A stretch of 64,000 bases of DNA from NCBI GenBank assembly GCA_046329555.1, contig JAXLUK010000001.1:496001-560000 (forward strand), given 5' to 3'. Source of the DNA: UBA1941 sp046329555 (GTDB taxonomy: Bacteria; Bacteroidota; Bacteroidia; Chitinophagales; LD1). Below the pieces are notes generated by a model. That model searched no databases and was not told where the DNA came from. It saw only the letters and a list, made by a program, of their open reading frames with translations. Both the position numbers and the translations under genes were made by a program. This document shows positions 33,293 to 42,649 of the stretch, piece after piece (within the stretch, counting starts at the first letter, position 1; each line of letters begins with the position of its first letter).

Positions 33293-33652
33293 ATGACAGC
33301 CCCCTTGTTTCATATCACCAATATTGCGCAACACGAGAAATCGCTGGAAGCGCTGGTGCGCATTGATGCCAATCACCGTATTTTTGCCGGGCATTTTCCC
33401 GGCCGACCTGTAGTTCCCGGTGTTTGTCAGTTAGAATTGACAGAAAACATTGTCAGTCAATTTCTGCAATTACCCATACAAGTGTTTGAAGTGGTATCAG
33501 CAAAGTACGTGGCGCCGATAAATCCGGTAGAAACACCTGAAATAACCGTAAAACTTAATATGGAACACAACGATGCCGCCACCACGTTCAGCGGCACCAT
33601 CAGCGCAGGTGAGCAAGTGTTTTGTAGGTTAAAATGCCGTGCTAAGGCGTAA
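33293..33652 (+). CDS. 3-hydroxyacyl-ACP dehydratase, FabZ-like hot-dog protein
   Basis: This 119-residue hot-dog-fold protein has the FabZ catalytic helix start HIFAGHFPGRPVVPGVCQLE: the His of GHFPG is the catalytic base, but Cys-Gln-Leu-Glu follows where FabZ usually has MQ-x-E/D. It removes water from 3-hydroxyacyl-ACP. The short length and sequence resemble dehydratases of flexirubin/aryl-polyene pathways more than housekeeping FabZ. It is followed, on the opposite strand, by a lipoprotein, LolA and a deacetylase, gene types also found in such clusters. It begins 5 bp after the preceding gene. Confidence 0.75.
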   Translation: MTAPLFHITNIAQHEKSLEALVRIDANHRIFAGHFPGRPVVPGVCQLELTENIVSQFLQLPIQVFEVVSAKYVAPINPVETPEITVKLNMEHNDAATTFSGTISAGEQVFCRLKCRAKA

Positions 33653-34169
33653 CCAATTCCATTCGTTTTAACTCAATAGCTAACTGGGTAATTCGATCAG
33701 AAAACCGAATACGTTCAGGAGCAGCCCCGTTGGCATATTGAAAATGGTAGAAGCTTTTACTCAGCAACAAGCTGTCGATTTGCGTGCAAGTAGCATTGAT
33801 GACATATCGTCCTACCGGTTGCTTTGCAATCAATGGATATAAACTACGCCTGAAAAGCGACACTACCATCTTTTTATTCATGGATGGAATGATATAATCA
33901 ATCCGAAACTGATGGTGTTGCCAGGCAAAATCGAAAAATTTCAATCCCGTTTCAGAAAGAAAAATTAAATGACTGGTGGTATCATCAGTTTCTTTGGCAT
34001 ATAAAATACCACTGAAATGTCTTTTCCCTAAATCAATCTGGGCATGATAGGCAGCCGTGTGCAACACCGGAAGCATCTTTTCTGCACAGGAAGTAACTGC
34101 TACTGCATGGCGCGATGTGGTGCATCCACTAACGGCTAACAACAAACAACTGATCAGGCAGCGTAGCAT
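33642..34169 (-). CDS. hypothetical lipoprotein, 175 aa
   Basis: Start ATG 34169 is chosen because it gives a lipoprotein signal (CLISCLLLAVSGC, lipidated Cys followed by TTSRH); an earlier ATG at 34220 is poorer. The body is beta-strand rich (HFSGILYAKETDDTTSHLIF, then LKFFDFAWQHHQFRIDYIIP) with a helical tail. It resembles the small envelope lipoproteins seen with LolA in pigment-lipid clusters but is not assigned. Its start overlaps the end of LolA by 41 bp; its end overlaps the convergent dehydratase gene by 11 bp. Confidence 0.6.
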   Translation of the reverse strand: MLRCLISCLLLAVSGCTTSRHAVAVTSCAEKMLPVLHTAAYHAQIDLGKRHFSGILYAKETDDTTSHLIFLSETGLKFFDFAWQHHQFRIDYIIPSMNKKMVVSLFRRSLYPLIAKQPVGRYVINATCTQIDSLLLSKSFYHFQYANGAAPERIRFSDRITQLAIELKRMELVTP

Positions 34170-34773
34170 TAAGTTCTTTATTCTTAAACTGGATGGAGGT
34201 GTAATCCCCTGACTTTTCATTCATCACCATTTTCACCGCGCTAAAATCCTTCTTATCTAAAATCACTACTATTGAAGAAAACAATTCTTTCATACCTTTC
34301 TGTAAGGGCACCATTTCCAGCTTCAGTTGAGTAGGCGATTCAAAAATATGCGTATTGAAATCTGCGCTGTTCGCCACATTACCTTGAACGCCATCTACAA
34401 TAATCTTATTGATTTGCTGGAACATCTTGTTCTTATGAAGATCTAGTTGCGTGGTCTTGTTATCATCCTGAATACCTATCTTTCCACTATTAATCACCAT
34501 CACATATTTAAAGGGTGTGGTATATTCCAGCCGTACCTTTTGATCTTGCCTGAGCGCGAAAGTGCCTTTTGAAATCAGTTTATCTTTCAGCATGCTCAAC
34601 ACCTTTTCCTGAACAAAATCAGCCCGGATACTTTTCATGTTTTTTGCCGCCGCAGCCAACTGCTGGCGCCATTGTGCTTCATTTTTCACTGGCGTAAAAG
34701 TTTGCGCCACCGCGCCATTTACACACAGCAACCAAATGCTACAGACGATAAGCCGGCTGACCCAGCAATGCAT
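34129..34773 (-). CDS. lolA: outer-membrane lipoprotein carrier LolA-like protein
   Basis: The preferred ATG at 34773 gives a signal peptide (LIVCSIWLLCVNGAVAQ) and a 214-residue protein; an earlier ATG at 34836 adds a poor extension. The body is LolA-like: MKSIRADFVQEKVLSMLKDK, FALRQDQKVRLEYTTPFKYV, then strands with DNKTTQLD and a late MNEKSGDYTSIQF. LolA ferries lipoproteins or similar lipids from the inner to the outer membrane. It overlaps its upstream deacetylase gene (35 bp) and its downstream lipoprotein gene (41 bp), which implies coupled translation. Confidence 0.82.
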   Translation of the reverse strand: MHCWVSRLIVCSIWLLCVNGAVAQTFTPVKNEAQWRQQLAAAAKNMKSIRADFVQEKVLSMLKDKLISKGTFALRQDQKVRLEYTTPFKYVMVINSGKIGIQDDNKTTQLDLHKNKMFQQINKIIVDGVQGNVANSADFNTHIFESPTQLKLEMVPLQKGMKELFSSIVVILDKKDFSAVKMVMNEKSGDYTSIQFKNKELNATLPDQLFVVSR

Positions 34774-35512
34774 CCAAAGATACCACTTCCACATCTTGCG
34801 CCCGAAGATAACGGATAATTTCAGGCATAGCGGCAATTGTCACCTCCAGCGTATCATGAAACAGTAAAACATCGCCATTTTTAAGCTTTTTTTTCACAGC
34901 CGCTAACAACGCTTCAGGTGTTTGGTGCATCGTATCATAACTGCGTAAACTCCAGCCAATACTGGTTACCGCCGCCATTTGAATACCTTCAGCAACCCGC
35001 GGATTAGTAACACCATAAGGCGGCCGGAAAAACTGCGGTTCACAACCAATAACTGCTGCTACTGCAGCATTACATTTTTTGATCTCCTCAGTAATAGCCT
35101 CTGGCGAAGCAATGGAAAACCAAAAACCATGATCATAAGAATGATTGCCAACCAGATGCCCTTGCTCAGCTATTTCGCGAAGTAAATTTTCCTTGCCTGC
35201 AATATTTTTTCCAATTACAAAAAAGGTGGCAGGTACCTGATGTTCTTTCAGCACCGCTAACAACTGCGCCGTAAGCGTGCTATCAGGACCGTCATCAAAA
35301 GTTATTGCTACTCGTTTATGGTTTCTGCTGCCGTGGTTTCTGGAGCGTATAAAAAAATTAAGACGAATAAAATAAACGCCGCTGAAAACAATAGCACTAT
35401 ACAGGAGAAATAACAATGCTAAATACCACCATGGCAACGACAACAGCATGACCGCCGCTACTGCGGCCAAAAAAAATGCGGTAACCTGATGAAATGTGGA
35501 AATAGCGCGCAT
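34739..35512 (-). CDS. polysaccharide deacetylase (NodB homology)
   Basis: This 257-residue protein has two N-terminal membrane spans (about residues 10-50). The NodB domain has motif 1 VAITFDDGPD (catalytic Asp pair), motif 2 HSYDH (metal-binding His), motif 3 FRPPYG and the later DVLLFHD. Such enzymes remove acetyl groups from N-acetylglucosamine polymers or related sugars at the cell surface. It overlaps rlmB by one base and LolA by 35 bp, in a leftward run. Confidence 0.88.
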   Translation of the reverse strand: MRAISTFHQVTAFFLAAVAAVMLLSLPWWYLALLFLLYSAIVFSGVYFIRLNFFIRSRNHGSRNHKRVAITFDDGPDSTLTAQLLAVLKEHQVPATFFVIGKNIAGKENLLREIAEQGHLVGNHSYDHGFWFSIASPEAITEEIKKCNAAVAAVIGCEPQFFRPPYGVTNPRVAEGIQMAAVTSIGWSLRSYDTMHQTPEALLAAVKKKLKNGDVLLFHDTLEVTIAAMPEIIRYLRAQDVEVVSLDALLGQPAYRL

Positions 35513-36270
35513 TACTGACGTTGACGGGCAATTTCGTACAAAATGATTCCTGCACTAACACTTACATTGAGGCTTTCTGTTTTCCCTTTCATCGGAATGG
35601 CGATGGCGCCATCACACCATTTGCGCACTGTTGGCGACACCCCAGCGCCCTCAGCGCCCATAACTACTACTACGGGCTGCTTAAAATCAAATTCAGGCAA
35701 GGCCACGGCACCTTCCATATCTGCCGCCATTACCACAATACCATTGGCTTTAAGATATTTTATGGCAGAAGAAAGATTGCGCTCACGGGCCACTGGAATT
35801 CTGCTAAGCGCTCCGGCTGAAATCTTGATTGCCTCAGCATTTACCGGTGCACTAAAATCTTCTGCCACCAAAATACCATGAGCACCTAAACATTCCGCGG
35901 AACGCGCAATCGCACCAAAATTTCTAACATCAGTTACACCATCTAATGCCACCAGCAATAGATGCTCACCGGCTTGTTGCGCGCTGTTTAAGATATCATC
36001 TACTGAACAATAATCAATAAGTGCCGCAATGCCGAACACACCCTGATGATTAGCCTCTTTTCCCTTGCTATGAGGCCGGGCTAAAAAGTCAATTTTCTCT
36101 TTCGGAACAAATTGAATGGATAAACCCAACTGTGAAGCTGCCGATTTGATTCGCTGTAAATCTTCACCTTCAATGCCCTTCTGCATCCAGATTTTTTCAA
36201 AACGCTTTCCTGCCGTCAGTGCATCCAGCAAGGGCTTGCGCCCATAAACAGCCTGCGATTGTTCTTTCAT
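35512..36270 (-). CDS. rlmB: 23S rRNA (guanosine-2251 2'-O)-methyltransferase
   Basis: RlmB methylates the ribose of G2251 in the peptidyl-transferase P-loop of 23S rRNA. The 252 residues contain the L30e-like substrate-binding N-domain (VYGRKPLLDALTAGKRFEKI) and the SPOUT domain with DVRNFGAIARSAECLG (motif 1), VVVMGAEGAGVS (motif 2) and IPMKGKTESLNVSVSAGIIL (motif 3, trefoil knot). The start at 36270 makes a 4-bp ATGA overlap with the upstream gene; ATG 36279 is also possible. Confidence 0.93.
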   Translation of the reverse strand: MKEQSQAVYGRKPLLDALTAGKRFEKIWMQKGIEGEDLQRIKSAASQLGLSIQFVPKEKIDFLARPHSKGKEANHQGVFGIAALIDYCSVDDILNSAQQAGEHLLLVALDGVTDVRNFGAIARSAECLGAHGILVAEDFSAPVNAEAIKISAGALSRIPVARERNLSSAIKYLKANGIVVMAADMEGAVALPEFDFKQPVVVVMGAEGAGVSPTVRKWCDGAIAIPMKGKTESLNVSVSAGIILYEIARQRQ

Positions 36271-37517
36271 GATATCCATTCTTCGTGAAACGAAATTCCC
36301 AACTTCATTAACTCCTGCATCACCGGGTTATATACCTCACTGAAATTAGGCATCAAAACACCCGTACGCGTCAAGGCTCCCGTTAGTATCATTTTCACAA
36401 CAATAGCCACAGGCAAACCAACGGTAAGTGCCATGGCCGTGTGGATGCTATCCTTTCCTTCTAATACTAACGAAGAGCGGAGCTGATGTGGTACACCTTT
36501 TTTTTCGCAATCCACTTCGTGAACCATTACCACTAAATCTTTATCTGCGGGCTGCATCACCCATCTTGACTCCAGCAAAACCTGTAAGTCATCTGCTGCA
36601 GGTCTTTCAGCGTTGAAATTAGTTGTTTCAAACAGACCGATTTCTTTCAGCATCGGTACGAACTGAGAATCAAAATTGCTTTCGTCTTTAAAATGATAAG
36701 GTTCTGTAGCATGGGTAGCCCCCGCTTCAACCAATTGTTGCCACGCCTTACAGAAAGGAGGTACGCGCAATGTTCCCCGGTATAGTGTTGCAATATCCTC
36801 TAATCCGTAGGCCGCAGCATACTTTAATGAATCTCGGTTGGGATAAGTTTCATAAGTACCTCTTTCACCCAGTTGTATGGTTCTTGTATTTCGGAACAGA
36901 TCATGGTAACTGATTTCCTGCAGCGCACCATTTTCTTTCCAGCGAATGCCGCCATCTCCCTGGCCAGCTAACACCACGTTTCTCGGATTCCAGGAGAATT
37001 TATAATGCCAACTGTTGGTGTCGCTTTCCGGCGCCACTAATCCGCCGCAATGCGAGCGGTACCCTGTAATACGGGCGCCTTCCCCCCTTAGCTGATCAAA
37101 AATTTGCATGGCGCTCATGTGGTCAATACCCGGATCGAGTCCCATCTCATTCATAAAAATCAATCCGGCTTGTTTCACTTCGGCATCCATGGCTTGCATA
37201 GCAGGCGAAATATACGACGGCGTTACCAGGTGCTTTTTAAGAGCCAAACAATCAGCAGCAATAAGTGCATGAAAGGAAGCTGGTAACATCGAAACCACCA
37301 CAGCGGCACCGTTCAGCAATGTACGGCGCTCAAGCTCTTGGTCGATGGCAATGGCCACCGCCTTAGTGCGCGGTCGGCCCTGCGTTTTCTGATAGGCCAA
37401 TTCCGCTGTGCGGTCGGCCACTACTACTTCCCAATCCAATGTGGCTGCATGGGTAACCAGGTAATCAATCAGGGCGATGCTGGATTTTCCGGCACCTACC
37501 ACTACAATTTGTTGCAT
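36267..37517 (-). CDS. saccharopine dehydrogenase-family oxidoreductase
   Basis: The protein has 416 residues. The N-terminal Rossmann domain starts VVVGAGKSSIALIDYLV, and the C-terminal domain contains MNEMGLDPGIDHMSAMQIFD, GYRSHCGGLVAPESDTNSWH and a GVLMPNFSEVYNPVM tail, as in saccharopine dehydrogenase/reductase. The relatives act on saccharopine (lysine pathway) or on related imine/amino-acid substrates; the exact substrate is unclear here. It starts the leftward run with rlmB and the deacetylase. CGAAAGTA on the plus strand (TACTTTCG on the minus strand) lies 4 nt before the ATG. Confidence 0.88.
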   Translation of the reverse strand: MQQIVVVGAGKSSIALIDYLVTHAATLDWEVVVADRTAELAYQKTQGRPRTKAVAIAIDQELERRTLLNGAAVVVSMLPASFHALIAADCLALKKHLVTPSYISPAMQAMDAEVKQAGLIFMNEMGLDPGIDHMSAMQIFDQLRGEGARITGYRSHCGGLVAPESDTNSWHYKFSWNPRNVVLAGQGDGGIRWKENGALQEISYHDLFRNTRTIQLGERGTYETYPNRDSLKYAAAYGLEDIATLYRGTLRVPPFCKAWQQLVEAGATHATEPYHFKDESNFDSQFVPMLKEIGLFETTNFNAERPAADDLQVLLESRWVMQPADKDLVVMVHEVDCEKKGVPHQLRSSLVLEGKDSIHTAMALTVGLPVAIVVKMILTGALTRTGVLMPNFSEVYNPVMQELMKLGISFHEEWIS

Positions 37518-37521
37518 CGGG

Positions 37522-37529
37522 CGAAAGTA
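37522..37529 (-). promoter_or_regulatory. candidate -7 element TACTTTCG, 4 nt before the ATG
   Basis: On the minus strand TACTTTCG (TAnnTTTG, one change) ends 4 nt before the saccharopine-dehydrogenase-family ATG at 37517. It is another case of the TAnnTTTG-N4-ATG arrangement. Confidence 0.4.
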
Positions 37530-37544
37530 TGATTTTGATTAATA

Positions 37545-37581
37545 GGAATAAAAAAAGCGGTTATCGAATGATAACCGCTTT
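37545..37581 (-). terminator. terminator after the 37.6-kb lipoprotein gene
   Basis: AAAGCGGTTAT (37554-37564) and ATAACCGCTTT (37571-37581) form an 11-bp stem with a 6-nt loop. On the minus strand it is followed by TTTTTATTCC. It lies 19 bp downstream of the lipoprotein gene's stop codon. Confidence 0.85.
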
Positions 37582-37599
37582 CAAACGAGTGGCTCTTTG

Positions 37600-38346
37600 T
37601 TATTTGAAGGTCACCAATTTATTGGCACAGCTTTCGCGAACGAAATAATATGTTTTTCCAGGTGTTGTAGTAACATCTTTAGAAACGCTGTAAGGCGCAA
37701 TCTGAATAATACCTGAGCCAGTTCCAACTGTTCCCATTTCAGCAGCAGAAAAGGTGCAGGCAGATGTTCCGGCAGGGCGCACCTTAGTTACACGACCGCT
37801 TGGGCCAGCTACATTAAAAATCACGGAATCCGCTCCTGACGCATTTAAGCCAGAAGCCGTTAGCGTGAAGGTGCTGGTAGTACTCACATCACCAGTGTTG
37901 GCAATATCGCTAATGGTTGGGAAGAAGCCATAATCAGATTTTGAAAACGCCGATACGCCATTAGCAGAATTACCACTTACACTCCAATCAATTGGGGTGG
38001 TCAAATCAATACTGGTTGAGGTGGTGGTTGGTTTGAAAATGTAATTATTGCTGATATTGGTTAGCGCATTGCTTTCGCAGGTTACATTGCCACCGTCAAC
38101 ATGCGTTGTGGCTGTACCAAACCAGGCCGCAGCGGTATTCGCTTGTACCGGAACGGTAATACCCGCAACTGTTTGCGTGCTGCTCACCATTACAGCAACA
38201 AACGCACCGAATGCATCGGAAGGTACGGGTACGGTTGGCGCATCGTTACTTACTGTAGGCGTGTTAGTAGAACTGTTCTTGTTGCAAGAATTCAGCGAGG
38301 TAATGGCGATGGAAAATGCCGCAAAGGCTAATACTACTTTTTTCAT
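37600..38346 (-). CDS. hypothetical lipoprotein, 248 aa
   Basis: The ATG at 38346 gives a lipoprotein signal (MKKVVLAFAAFSIAITSLNS, lipidated Cys then NKNSS); an upstream ATG at 38370 adds eight residues. The rest is Ser/Thr-rich and beta-rich (AFVAVMVSSTQTVAGITVP, FTLTASGLNASGADSVIFNV), as in many extracellular or periplasmic Bacteroidota lipoproteins. Family unknown. It is a single gene with its own terminator. Confidence 0.7.
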   Translation of the reverse strand: MKKVVLAFAAFSIAITSLNSCNKNSSTNTPTVSNDAPTVPVPSDAFGAFVAVMVSSTQTVAGITVPVQANTAAAWFGTATTHVDGGNVTCESNALTNISNNYIFKPTTTSTSIDLTTPIDWSVSGNSANGVSAFSKSDYGFFPTISDIANTGDVSTTSTFTLTASGLNASGADSVIFNVAGPSGRVTKVRPAGTSACTFSAAEMGTVGTGSGIIQIAPYSVSKDVTTTPGKTYYFVRESCANKLVTFK

Positions 38347-38426
38347 GATTGATTTCTTTTCTGCAAACATGCGCTGAAATCAAGCCTTTATTGTGTTTTA
38401 GTAAGAATTCTGAAATTTTCGGCGGT

Positions 38427-39737
38427 TCACCTGATCTGACTTTGCTGAATACGCCATCCTTTAGGATAATAGTTGTTGGTGCGACCGTTTACTTCCTTAA
38501 TCCAACCCAAAGCATTTCCTTCGAAGCATACTTTTTTCCAGCCGGTTCTGCCGGATGGTGGTAAAGGTTGTCCTTGTAAGAAAGCAATTGCGCCATTATA
38601 ATCGACCGCCACCGCTTCATGATGCGTATTAACATGGGCTGCCAGCGCTAACTCTTGATCAGGAATAAAATCATTGCCTTTCATTTCACCTGCAACGATT
38701 CCAGCAGCCCGTACATACAAATGTTCTTGTAACTGACGAAGAAAACGCATTTGCGTTTCCGGAAAAATATGCCATCTACCAGCTTGCTCAAAACCAAGAA
38801 CCCGCTTCTCACAAAGATTTGCTGCAGCGGGCAACGATTGCATTTTTACCGGTGCTCCTGCAGTTGGCGACGTGCGTTCACCCTTCTTCTTCCAGCATGA
38901 AATATAAAAGCCTTCACTTGGCACCAGGTGCGGCAGAAAGGCATAGCCATATTTCGTACAGGTCACTGATTCAGGCACATCCGCTAGTTGTAAACACTCA
39001 AATTCAGGAGTCAATGATGAAACAATAGCGTCATTCTCGGCATCTTCGAAGGTACAAGTGCTGTATATCAAAAATCCTCCGGGAGCCACCATTTCGCGCA
39101 GCGAAGCCACAATTTTTTCCTGCCTTATGGCACAAGCTGCTACATGCCTGATGGTCCATTCTCCCCGTGCTTCATGATCTTTCCTGAACAACCCTTCGCC
39201 ACTACAGGGCGCATCAACCACTACCACATCAAATGCCTCAGGCAACGATTCAAATGCCTGAATTTCATTCTGCGTAACCACTACATTAGACATGCCCCAA
39301 CGCGCGATGTTTTGCCTGAGAATACTATTCCTTCCAGGCACCATTTCATTACTCACCAGCAATCCTTTACCATTCAGCAAAGAGAGCAAATGCGTACTTT
39401 TACCGCCAGGTGCTGCGCAGGCATCCAACACGCGCAACGGTTCATCAGGAATAAAATTTTTCCATATGGTTTCCAGAAACATGGAAGAAGCCTCCTGTAC
39501 ATAATACGCCCCTGCATGAAAACGCGGATCGAATGTAAACGAAGGGCGCTGCGCCAGCCAATAAGCGGAGCCGCACCAGGGTACCGGAGTAACGTTTTCG
39601 AAAATTGGTACTGTCAGCGATTTAAACGGATTAATCCTGAAACTGGTAATGGCAGGTTTTTCTATGGCCGCCAACAGGTCAGCGGCTAGGGCTCCATACT
39701 GGCGTTGCATCGACGCAATGAAATCGGCCGGTAACAT
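38427..39737 (-). CDS. rRNA (cytosine-C5-)methyltransferase, NSUN/RsmF type
   Basis: From ATG 39737 the protein has 436 residues; the longer frame to 39809 lies inside the neighbouring gene. Motif I is DACAAPGGKSTHLLSL, motif IV DAPCSGEGLFRKD (its Cys releases the product), and motif VI STCTFEDAEND (nucleophile Cys). These identify an m5C methyltransferase of the NOL1/NOP2/sun family; RsmF-like proteins act on 16S rRNA, but the target base here is not established. The extra C-terminal domain resembles RsmF's. It overlaps the preceding gene by one base (TAATG). Confidence 0.88.
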   Translation of the reverse strand: MLPADFIASMQRQYGALAADLLAAIEKPAITSFRINPFKSLTVPIFENVTPVPWCGSAYWLAQRPSFTFDPRFHAGAYYVQEASSMFLETIWKNFIPDEPLRVLDACAAPGGKSTHLLSLLNGKGLLVSNEMVPGRNSILRQNIARWGMSNVVVTQNEIQAFESLPEAFDVVVVDAPCSGEGLFRKDHEARGEWTIRHVAACAIRQEKIVASLREMVAPGGFLIYSTCTFEDAENDAIVSSLTPEFECLQLADVPESVTCTKYGYAFLPHLVPSEGFYISCWKKKGERTSPTAGAPVKMQSLPAAANLCEKRVLGFEQAGRWHIFPETQMRFLRQLQEHLYVRAAGIVAGEMKGNDFIPDQELALAAHVNTHHEAVAVDYNGAIAFLQGQPLPPSGRTGWKKVCFEGNALGWIKEVNGRTNNYYPKGWRIQQSQIR

Positions 39738-41848
39738 TAGTAGCTGCCCAAGTATTTTCTGGTTACCCATTCTGCCGTTAACAACGACAAGAACAGGAAA
39801 AACAACCATTTAAGATGAATGGCCGAATTCGTTTTATAGCTATCCACCAACATCGGCTTTAGGGCATTTTTTTCCAGCAATTCATCGGCAATCTTTTCCA
39901 TATCAGCAGGCGTGAACATTTTGCCGTGATGTTCCTGCGACAACTGTTGTAGCACGCGATGATCGGCCACAGTGCGCAATTCTTCTAATTGCAAAGGCGC
40001 TACACTAAAACGCGCTTCCGCGCTATAGGCATTGTTCCCTAACTTTGTGGTAGCCTGCAGCCGGTAATTTCCAACCGGTAGAAAACCTGCATTCAACGTA
40101 TAATAGTTTTCCGTGCGATTCATTCGAAACGGATACTCCTTTCCATCTTCTCCAGTCACCTTCACCGCTACGTCCGGCGTATTAACCAACTCAAAATTGC
40201 TGTTGTACAATTGCGCATCAAGCGTAATCGATTCATTATCCTGAAAAATATTTTTGCTCACATTAACTCTAAACGGACGCTTATCGCCCTTCACCGCCAG
40301 GAACTGAATTACTTTATTCACCAACTCATCAAAAGCCTCGTGGTTATGATGTTGTTCAAAATTATACAATCGCCAACGCCACAAACCTTCTCCGGCTAAA
40401 ACGCCCTGGCGCGTAGCTGCCGATTCGCTCACCGAAAGCAACGGATAATCAGTGGTGACGTTATTGATGCGTTGAAAGAGCAACACCGGCGCTGCAGGAT
40501 TCGCTTTATACGTTCCGAAAAAATTCTGAAGCGGTGGCCATTTGGCAATGGCGTCAACCGTATTTTCTGAGATTGTGAAGGGCGAAAAAGTGGAATTGAA
40601 GGAGGCCGTAACATCATTGAACCGGTTCATACTAACCGCGCCGCCCACCAGTGACTGCGCAGCGGCCAAAGCGTTGAAATCGCTTTGCGATCCGGCAATA
40701 AATAATACCGGCTTTTGCAAATCCTGAATTTGTTGAAGGATAGGTTGCGCTTTATTTTGCTGACCCGGCAATTGATGCAGGATAACCAGATTGTATTCAT
40801 TTAGTTTTCCCGCAAAATCTGCAGCATAAAAAACATCTAATTGATAATTCTTATTGGCATTAATACACTGCCGTAAAGCGGCCACATCAGGATGCGGACT
40901 ATTGGCGATGAGCGCAATTTTCTGCCGACCATCCACCACTTCCACAAAAATATCGCGGACGTTGTTTCTGGTGGTTATTTCTCCGGCCACTGGATTCACC
41001 ATAATTTGGTAATGCATAACACCAGGGTGCGAAGCCGACACTACGAAATCAAAAGACTGAACATCGCGGTTACCGGTAATGGTGCAAGGTTTTCCAGAAG
41101 ATACAATTGCTTTCCCGGCAGCAATTTCAGATAACTGCAGATTAGTTACTGCCCCGGGAAGATGCGTTGCCTCAATTTCCACCCGCACGGAGAATTGATC
41201 ATTCAGATAGGCAATCTTATTGTGCAGCACATTAGTGATGCGAATATCTTTTGGCACAGTCGTATCACCCAATGCAACCGTGTAAATGGAATAAGGCGCT
41301 TCGGCAGCGGCATACACCGGATTTCCACCCTGATTATAAATACCATCGGTAGCCATCACCACCGCGCCCAAATGCTGGTTATAATACCGATCGTTGATTT
41401 CATCTATAGCCGCCGACAAATTGGTGGCTTGCTCGTTCAATGCAATGCGGTCACCGGGCTGCGTAGTACTACCGAAGGTAAACGGAGCCACTTCATATTT
41501 GGCCGACAACCGATCAGCCAAAGCCTGCCACTTTTTAAAATAGGCGGCAGAATCGGCGGTTGACCAATGATAGCGGATGGATTCGCTATTATCTTGCAAC
41601 AGCGCAACAATAGGTTTAATGGTATCGGTTTGTCGCCATGACAGAATTGGGCCGAGGAGCAAGGCTGCAATCAACGACACCACGGTACCCCGGAAGGCAG
41701 CCAGCATCATGGTCATCCACGGCCGCACAGATTGGGCGTTGGTGTAGAATTTATCGCGCCAGTATAATATGGCAGCATAGGAAATACCCAAGGCCAAACA
41801 ACCTATTAATAACCAGGAAGGCAGTGTAAATGAAAATGCTGAATGCAA
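39737..41848 (-). CDS. VWA-like integral membrane protein, 703 aa
   Basis: The protein has two N-terminal membrane spans (about residues 8-25 and 42-66) and one at the C-terminus (about 682-698). Between them is a von Willebrand A-like domain (residues ~80-250; ALLQDNSESI in place of a perfect DxSxS, and VVMATDGIYNQGGNP), then immunoglobulin-like strands and a GATase-like part. The family is common beside Bacteroidota aerotolerance (Bat) type genes, though no Bat gene is next to it here. It shares one base with the methyltransferase gene, so coupled expression is likely. Confidence 0.75.
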   Translation of the reverse strand: MHSAFSFTLPSWLLIGCLALGISYAAILYWRDKFYTNAQSVRPWMTMMLAAFRGTVVSLIAALLLGPILSWRQTDTIKPIVALLQDNSESIRYHWSTADSAAYFKKWQALADRLSAKYEVAPFTFGSTTQPGDRIALNEQATNLSAAIDEINDRYYNQHLGAVVMATDGIYNQGGNPVYAAAEAPYSIYTVALGDTTVPKDIRITNVLHNKIAYLNDQFSVRVEIEATHLPGAVTNLQLSEIAAGKAIVSSGKPCTITGNRDVQSFDFVVSASHPGVMHYQIMVNPVAGEITTRNNVRDIFVEVVDGRQKIALIANSPHPDVAALRQCINANKNYQLDVFYAADFAGKLNEYNLVILHQLPGQQNKAQPILQQIQDLQKPVLFIAGSQSDFNALAAAQSLVGGAVSMNRFNDVTASFNSTFSPFTISENTVDAIAKWPPLQNFFGTYKANPAAPVLLFQRINNVTTDYPLLSVSESAATRQGVLAGEGLWRWRLYNFEQHHNHEAFDELVNKVIQFLAVKGDKRPFRVNVSKNIFQDNESITLDAQLYNSNFELVNTPDVAVKVTGEDGKEYPFRMNRTENYYTLNAGFLPVGNYRLQATTKLGNNAYSAEARFSVAPLQLEELRTVADHRVLQQLSQEHHGKMFTPADMEKIADELLEKNALKPMLVDSYKTNSAIHLKWLFFLFLSLLTAEWVTRKYLGSY

Positions 41849-41902
41849 ACGGCCGCTTTTAGCGCGGGTGAAGATAAGACAGTAGCTGAAAACAGAAAGC
41901 CG

Positions 41903-42649
41903 TTAACGGCACATACCACCACACACGCTAATCACCTGTCCGGTGATATACGACGACAAGGAAGAACCCAGGAATACCGCTGTATTGGCCACTTCATCGG
42001 CGGCTCCCATGCGTTGTAACGGAATCTGCGATTGATAACTAGCTTTTGTGGAATCATCCAAAACATGCGTCATATCAGTTTCAATGAAACCCGGTGAAAT
42101 GGCGTTACAACGAATATTTCGTGATCCCAATTCTTCCGCAATGGATTTGGTAAAACCGATAATACCCGCCTTGGAAGCCGCGTAATTGCTTTGGCCGGCC
42201 TGCCCGCGAATACCTACCACTGAGGTGAGATTAATGATGCTGCCGGCGCGTTGTTTCAGAAATTGACGGGTACAATGCTTGGTGAGATTAAATACTGACT
42301 TAAGATTTGCTTGAATCACTTCATCAAATTGCTCTTCTGAAATGCGTAGCAGCAGGTTATCGCGGGTGATACCCGCATTATTTACCAGAATATCTATTTG
42401 GCCGAAATCAGCCAGTACTTGTTGCACCAGTTGTTCAGCAGCCTGAAAGGAGGCCGCATCTGATGCATAGCCCTTAATTTTTCTACCGGTAGCGGCATGT
42501 AGTTCGGCCTCCAGTGCCTGCGCCTTTTCTGCGCTACTGAGGAAAGTAAAAGCCACATCGGCACCTTGTTGCGCAAACTGAGTAACAATGGCTCGTCCAA
42601 TACCCCGAGAACCGCCCGTTACTAATGCTGTTTTTCCCTGTAACAACAT
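41903..42649 (-). CDS. fabG: 3-oxoacyl-[acyl-carrier-protein] reductase
   Basis: FabG reduces 3-oxoacyl-ACP with NADPH in fatty acid elongation. The 248 residues carry VTGGSRGIGRAIV (cofactor loop), LVNNAGITRDNLLLR, the catalytic Ser in INLTSVVGIRG and the canonical YAASK. Family hallmarks NLKSVFNLTK and SPGFIETDMT are also present. It is alone, leftward, in front of the divergent LytS/LytTR pair. Confidence 0.94.
   Translation of the reverse strand: MLLQGKTALVTGGSRGIGRAIVTQFAQQGADVAFTFLSSAEKAQALEAELHAATGRKIKGYASDAASFQAAEQLVQQVLADFGQIDILVNNAGITRDNLLLRISEEQFDEVIQANLKSVFNLTKHCTRQFLKQRAGSIINLTSVVGIRGQAGQSNYAASKAGIIGFTKSIAEELGSRNIRCNAISPGFIETDMTHVLDDSTKASYQSQIPLQRMGAADEVANTAVFLGSSLSSYITGQVISVCGGMCR

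Noticed and set aside
39144..39689. A 181-codon frame antisense to the rRNA methyltransferase
   Set aside because: Opposite a well-defined gene with all catalytic motifs; no domain of its own.
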